The notes below the pieces were generated by a model. The model saw only the letters and a list, made by a program, of their open reading frames with translations, did not search any database and was not told the DNA's origin. A stretch of 37,694 bases of DNA from Candidatus Acidiferrum typicum (GTDB taxonomy: Bacteria > Acidobacteriota > Terriglobia > Acidiferrales > UBA7541): contig JAOAPV010000079.1 of assembly GCA_025463055.1 (NCBI GenBank), positions 1-37,694 on the forward strand, read 5' to 3'. Made by a program: the position numbers and the translations under genes. Position 1 is the first letter of the stretch, and every line of letters begins with the position of its first letter. This document shows positions 35,164 to 37,694 of the stretch, in pieces.

Positions 35164-35190
35164 TTTTAGCCAGTTAAAATGCGGCTAAAA
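35164..35190 (-). other. Hairpin at the end of the DUF2252 gene
   Basis: TTTTAGCC and GGCTAAAA form a perfect 8-bp stem with an 11-base loop, overlapping the stop codon of the DUF2252 gene. The following minus-strand sequence (AAAAGCGTGTTTTGG) is only weakly T-rich. It may act as a terminator or protect the mRNA end. Confidence 0.35.
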
Positions 35191-36273
35191 TGCGCGTTTC
35201 CAGCCGTCGCGCCAGTCTTCCCAGTCAGCCAGAGTCGCCGCAAGCATCGCCTTTGAAGCTTTGTGCAGCCAGCGCCCGCGGCGCGCCGCCAAGTCTCGCT
35301 TTACCTTCGGGATCGCGCTCCTGGTCCCGAAATGCATGTTGGCCGTTTCCCAGCCCATGCAATAGAGCAAGCGCGCTTCGTCGCGTTCTTGCGGGACAGA
35401 GGCCAGCTCGATTCGCGAACAATCCGGCGCCAGCCGCCGCACCAGCCAGTGCCCATGAAATCGCACGCACGGGTCCTGCACGCGAATCGCGCTCTGCACC
35501 AATTTCGGACCGTAAAGATCGACCGATGAATCTCCGCGATACCACGCCCACGCGGAGGTGCGAATCGCCTTGGCTTCCCGCGCGACGTATGCGCCTTCCC
35601 AGGCAGACAACGCGAGAATGCGCGGATGCCCCAGGCTCCCCAGCCCGGCAATCCGCCGCTTCAGCACATACGCGGGACGAGGCCGCGGAAACGACTCTTC
35701 CAGCAGGCGCCGCACTTCCGCGGGCGGCTTCGCAGTGTACGGCGGATTCTGTGTCATTTTCGCCCAGAAGCGCACAGGGTCGCGCAGCTTGCTCAGCGCG
35801 ATCAAGCGGAGCCAGCGATTGCGCTCCGCCAGGACAAAGGCGCGCCCACCCGCGGTGAGCGCGTCGCGATAGCCTTCTTCGATCGCTTCCGCGGCTTCGC
35901 GCCGCGTGAGGCTTAAATGCTCTCCATGAATTGCGAGGTACGCGCTGGTGGTCAGCCGGACCAGATCCAGCGCGTATGGGCCGGGCCAGGTTTCGTCCAG
36001 ATCGTTTACGCCCCAGATCAGGCGGCCTTCTTCGTCGCGCCAGGTGCCGAAATTTTCGATGTGGAGGTCGCCGACGGCGAGGACCGCGGGCGCTTTGGCC
36101 AGATCGTCGCAGCGTTTGTGCCACTGTTGCAGCCAGCGGTAAAACGTGGCGCGAAAAAACGCGAACGGCGATTCCGCCATGTGCTGGTGCTTCAGCGCCA
36201 CATCGCTTCGTACCAGCGGGATTTGCTTTGCGACCCAGTGCTCGAAATCGCGAGTCGCCTTAATTATGTTCAT
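35185..36273 (-). CDS. DUF2252 family protein
   Basis: A 362-residue protein of the DUF2252 family (COG4320), whose biochemical activity is not established to my knowledge. Residues 68-74 (GDLHIEN) and 90-94 (NDLDE) resemble the catalytic loop and metal-binding Asp motif of aminoglycoside phosphotransferase-like kinases (HGDLHxxN and IDFD), so a kinase-like fold is plausible. Other conserved blocks: RSDVALKHQHMAESPFAFFR near the start, and FHGHWLVRRL and YCMGWETANMHFGTRS near the end. Length is close to, or slightly short of, family members of 400-450 residues. It is downstream of serine hydroxymethyltransferase on the same strand, with a hairpin-bearing repeat between them, so co-transcription is uncertain. 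Confidence 0.8.
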   Translation of the reverse strand: MNIIKATRDFEHWVAKQIPLVRSDVALKHQHMAESPFAFFRATFYRWLQQWHKRCDDLAKAPAVLAVGDLHIENFGTWRDEEGRLIWGVNDLDETWPGPYALDLVRLTTSAYLAIHGEHLSLTRREAAEAIEEGYRDALTAGGRAFVLAERNRWLRLIALSKLRDPVRFWAKMTQNPPYTAKPPAEVRRLLEESFPRPRPAYVLKRRIAGLGSLGHPRILALSAWEGAYVAREAKAIRTSAWAWYRGDSSVDLYGPKLVQSAIRVQDPCVRFHGHWLVRRLAPDCSRIELASVPQERDEARLLYCMGWETANMHFGTRSAIPKVKRDLAARRGRWLHKASKAMLAATLADWEDWRDGWKRAF

Positions 36274-36317
36274 CTACGTTCTGCCGCATGGTCGCTGCGC
36301 CGCTGCGAAGAGAAAAG

Positions 36318-36347
36318 CAGGGTCCCTCGGCTTCGCTCGGGATGACA
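36318..36347. repeat. Candidate interspersed palindromic (REP-like) element
   Basis: GTCCCTCGGCTTCGCTCGGGATGAC, or its reverse complement GTCATCCCGAGCGAAGCCGAGG, has the form of a palindromic intergenic repeat I recall from several bacterial phyla. It sits in the 88-base gap between glyA and the DUF2252 gene and can form a stem. Only one copy is visible here. Confidence 0.4.
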
Positions 36348-36361
36348 ATTTCGCGGGAGCG

Positions 36362-37675
36362 CTAAACCCGCGCGTGTTCGACCCTATCCGACTGGCGCGT
36401 CAGGCGCGATTCGTAAATCGGGAAGCGGGCGGCGAGTTCCGCTACTTGCTTGCGGACGCGCTGCTCTGTGGCGGTGTCGCCCATGTGCAGCAGGATTTCC
36501 GCTATCCAGACGCCGATTTGGTCCATTTCCGGTTCGCGCATGCCCCGGGTGGTGATCGACGGGCTGCCGAGGCGGATGCCGCCGGCTTTCATTGGCGGTA
36601 GCGGATCGAAGGGGATGGCATTTTTGTTTACGGTGATTCCGGCGCGATCGAGGGCTTTTTCGGCGTCGCTGCCGGTGAGGCCGCGAGAGTGCAGCTCGAT
36701 CAGGAAAAGGTGATTGTCCGTGCCGCCGGTGACGATGCGGAATCCCTGCTTGGCGATGGAAGCAGCGAGGGCTTGCGCGTTGACGACGACTTGTGTCTGG
36801 TAGTCGCGGAAACCGTCTTCCATGGCTTCTTTAAAGCACACTGCTTTGGCGGCGATCATGTGGACCAGCGGGCCGCCTTGCATGCCGGGGAAGGTTAGCC
36901 GGTCGATTTCTTTAGCGTAGGCGGCACGGCACAGCACCATGCCGGCGCGCGGACCGCGCAGCGTTTTATGCGTGGTGGTGGAGACGATATCGGCGTGCGG
37001 AATTGGGCTGGGATGCACGCCCGCAGCTACCAGGCCGGCGATGTGCGCCATGTCCACGAAGAAAAGGGAATCGACCGCTTTGGCGATTTTCGCCATCCGC
37101 TCAAAATCAATGATGCGCGAATACGCGCTGGCTCCCGCCACGATCATGCGCGGCTTGTGTTCGTGGGCGAGCTTGTCCACTTCGTCGTAGTCGATGCGCT
37201 CGTCTTCCTGGCGCACGCCGTAGGCGATGAATTTGTACATGCGGCCGCTGAAGTTCAGAGGATGCCCGTGCGTGAGGTGGCCGCCGTGAGAGAGGTTCAT
37301 GCCCAGCACGGTGTCGCCGGGCTTCAGCGTGGCCATGTAGACGGCGATGTTTGCCGAGGTACCCGAATGCGCTTGCACGTTGGCGTGCTCCGCGCCGAAG
37401 AGTTCCTTGGCGCGATCGATGGCGAGTTGCTCGACTTTGTCGGCGTACTCGCACCCGCCGTAATAGCGCTTGCCCGGATAACCTTCCGCGTACTTGTTGG
37501 TGAAAATCGAGCCCATGGCCTCGAGCACCGCTTCGGAGACCAGGTTCTCCGAAGGAATCAGCTCGAGCCCGGTAGCCTGGCGCTTAGCCTCATCGCGCAG
37601 CAGCTCTGCAATTTGCGGATCGACGGAGTCGAGCGGGCGATTCATGCGGTCGTTGGCGTCAGTGGTGTGCGTCAT
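36362..37675 (-). CDS. glyA: Serine hydroxymethyltransferase
   Basis: PLP-dependent enzyme interconverting serine and glycine with transfer of the hydroxymethyl group to tetrahydrofolate, the main source of one-carbon units. The 437-residue chain has the N-terminal [20 protein letters not shown] block, [17 protein letters not shown], the HGGHLTHG region, [13 protein letters not shown] and the cofactor lysine K237 in [13 protein letters not shown]. Length is close to E. coli GlyA (417), with extra residues at both ends (a 12-residue polar start and a C-terminal tail after LAARFPIY). The start at ATG 37675 follows GGGGACT. Only 19 bases upstream are in the window, so any glycine or THF riboswitch would be outside. 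Confidence 0.95.
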   Translation of the reverse strand: MTHTTDANDRMNRPLDSVDPQIAELLRDEAKRQATGLELIPSENLVSEAVLEAMGSIFTNKYAEGYPGKRYYGGCEYADKVEQLAIDRAKELFGAEHANVQAHSGTSANIAVYMATLKPGDTVLGMNLSHGGHLTHGHPLNFSGRMYKFIAYGVRQEDERIDYDEVDKLAHEHKPRMIVAGASAYSRIIDFERMAKIAKAVDSLFFVDMAHIAGLVAAGVHPSPIPHADIVSTTTHKTLRGPRAGMVLCRAAYAKEIDRLTFPGMQGGPLVHMIAAKAVCFKEAMEDGFRDYQTQVVVNAQALAASIAKQGFRIVTGGTDNHLFLIELHSRGLTGSDAEKALDRAGITVNKNAIPFDPLPPMKAGGIRLGSPSITTRGMREPEMDQIGVWIAEILLHMGDTATEQRVRKQVAELAARFPIYESRLTRQSDRVEHARV

Positions 37676-37694
37676 CGTTTAGTCCCCAGCGTTA

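Noticed and set aside
35190-36263. Long frames on both strands in other phases over the DUF2252 gene
   Set aside because: Arg/Ala/Pro-rich composition is typical of shadows in GC-rich DNA; the DUF2252 frame has the conserved motifs.
1-37694. CRISPR arrays, defence islands, transposons, prophage
   Set aside because: No spaced direct repeats with CRISPR periodicity, no nuclease, toxin-antitoxin, transposase or integrase genes were found.

Overview
The window looks like a chromosomal segment of a soil-type Acidobacteriota (inferred). It combines moderately high GC, a winged-helix/TolB-like/TPR membrane regulator of a kind abundant in that phylum, many secreted proteins of unknown function, an MdtABC-type RND efflux operon and several small regulators. 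There is no rRNA, tRNA, CRISPR array, transposase, integrase or phage gene, so most of it reads as ordinary chromosome, with a patch of gene remnants near 31.6-32.5 kb and another near 34.2-34.4 kb.

Layout. 1-3332 (+): two large polytopic membrane proteins of GT-C-like type, the first cut by the window edge. 3537-4931 (+): a FucP-like sugar/H+ symporter. 4961-10031 (-): a three-gene formate dehydrogenase locus. Its catalytic subunit is interrupted by an in-frame TGA at the selenocysteine position, followed by a SECIS hairpin, so the two apparent reading frames form one 1062-residue selenoprotein. 10113-10281 (-): a candidate 23-codon basic ORF and a strong terminator. 10503-11066 (-): a membrane-anchored monohaem cytochrome c. 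11390-19092 (+): an adaptor and two RND permeases in mdtABC order. 19448-21076 (+): a secreted beta-helix protein with its own terminator, then an FkbM-type methyltransferase. 22279-24342 (+): a MEDS-domain histidine kinase and a receiver-only response regulator. 24349-25308 (-): an MbfA-type iron exporter. 25474-27357 (-): the winged-helix/TolB/TPR regulator, divergent from 27667-29112 (+), a GntR-FCD protein fused to a PP2C/SpoIIE phosphatase. 29189-31421 (-): two secreted proteins of unknown function. 31639-32487: a 5'-damaged YCII/DGPF gene and the C-terminal end of an outer-membrane beta-barrel gene. 32487-33275 (-): a LuxR-type regulator with a dead receiver domain. 33747-34133 (+): a PilZ protein. 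34242-34863 (-): a TPR protein followed by what appears to be a decayed pentapeptide-repeat tail. 35185-37675 (-): a DUF2252 protein and serine hydroxymethyltransferase.

The strongest points for a second look are the GntR-FCD-PP2C fusion (a metabolite- or metal-sensing module joined to a partner-switching phosphatase, with all FCD metal ligands and phosphatase aspartates present), the non-Tat selenocysteine formate dehydrogenase, the pseudo-receiver regulator, and the decayed repeat tail. I saw no multi-gene defence or novel biosynthetic system.
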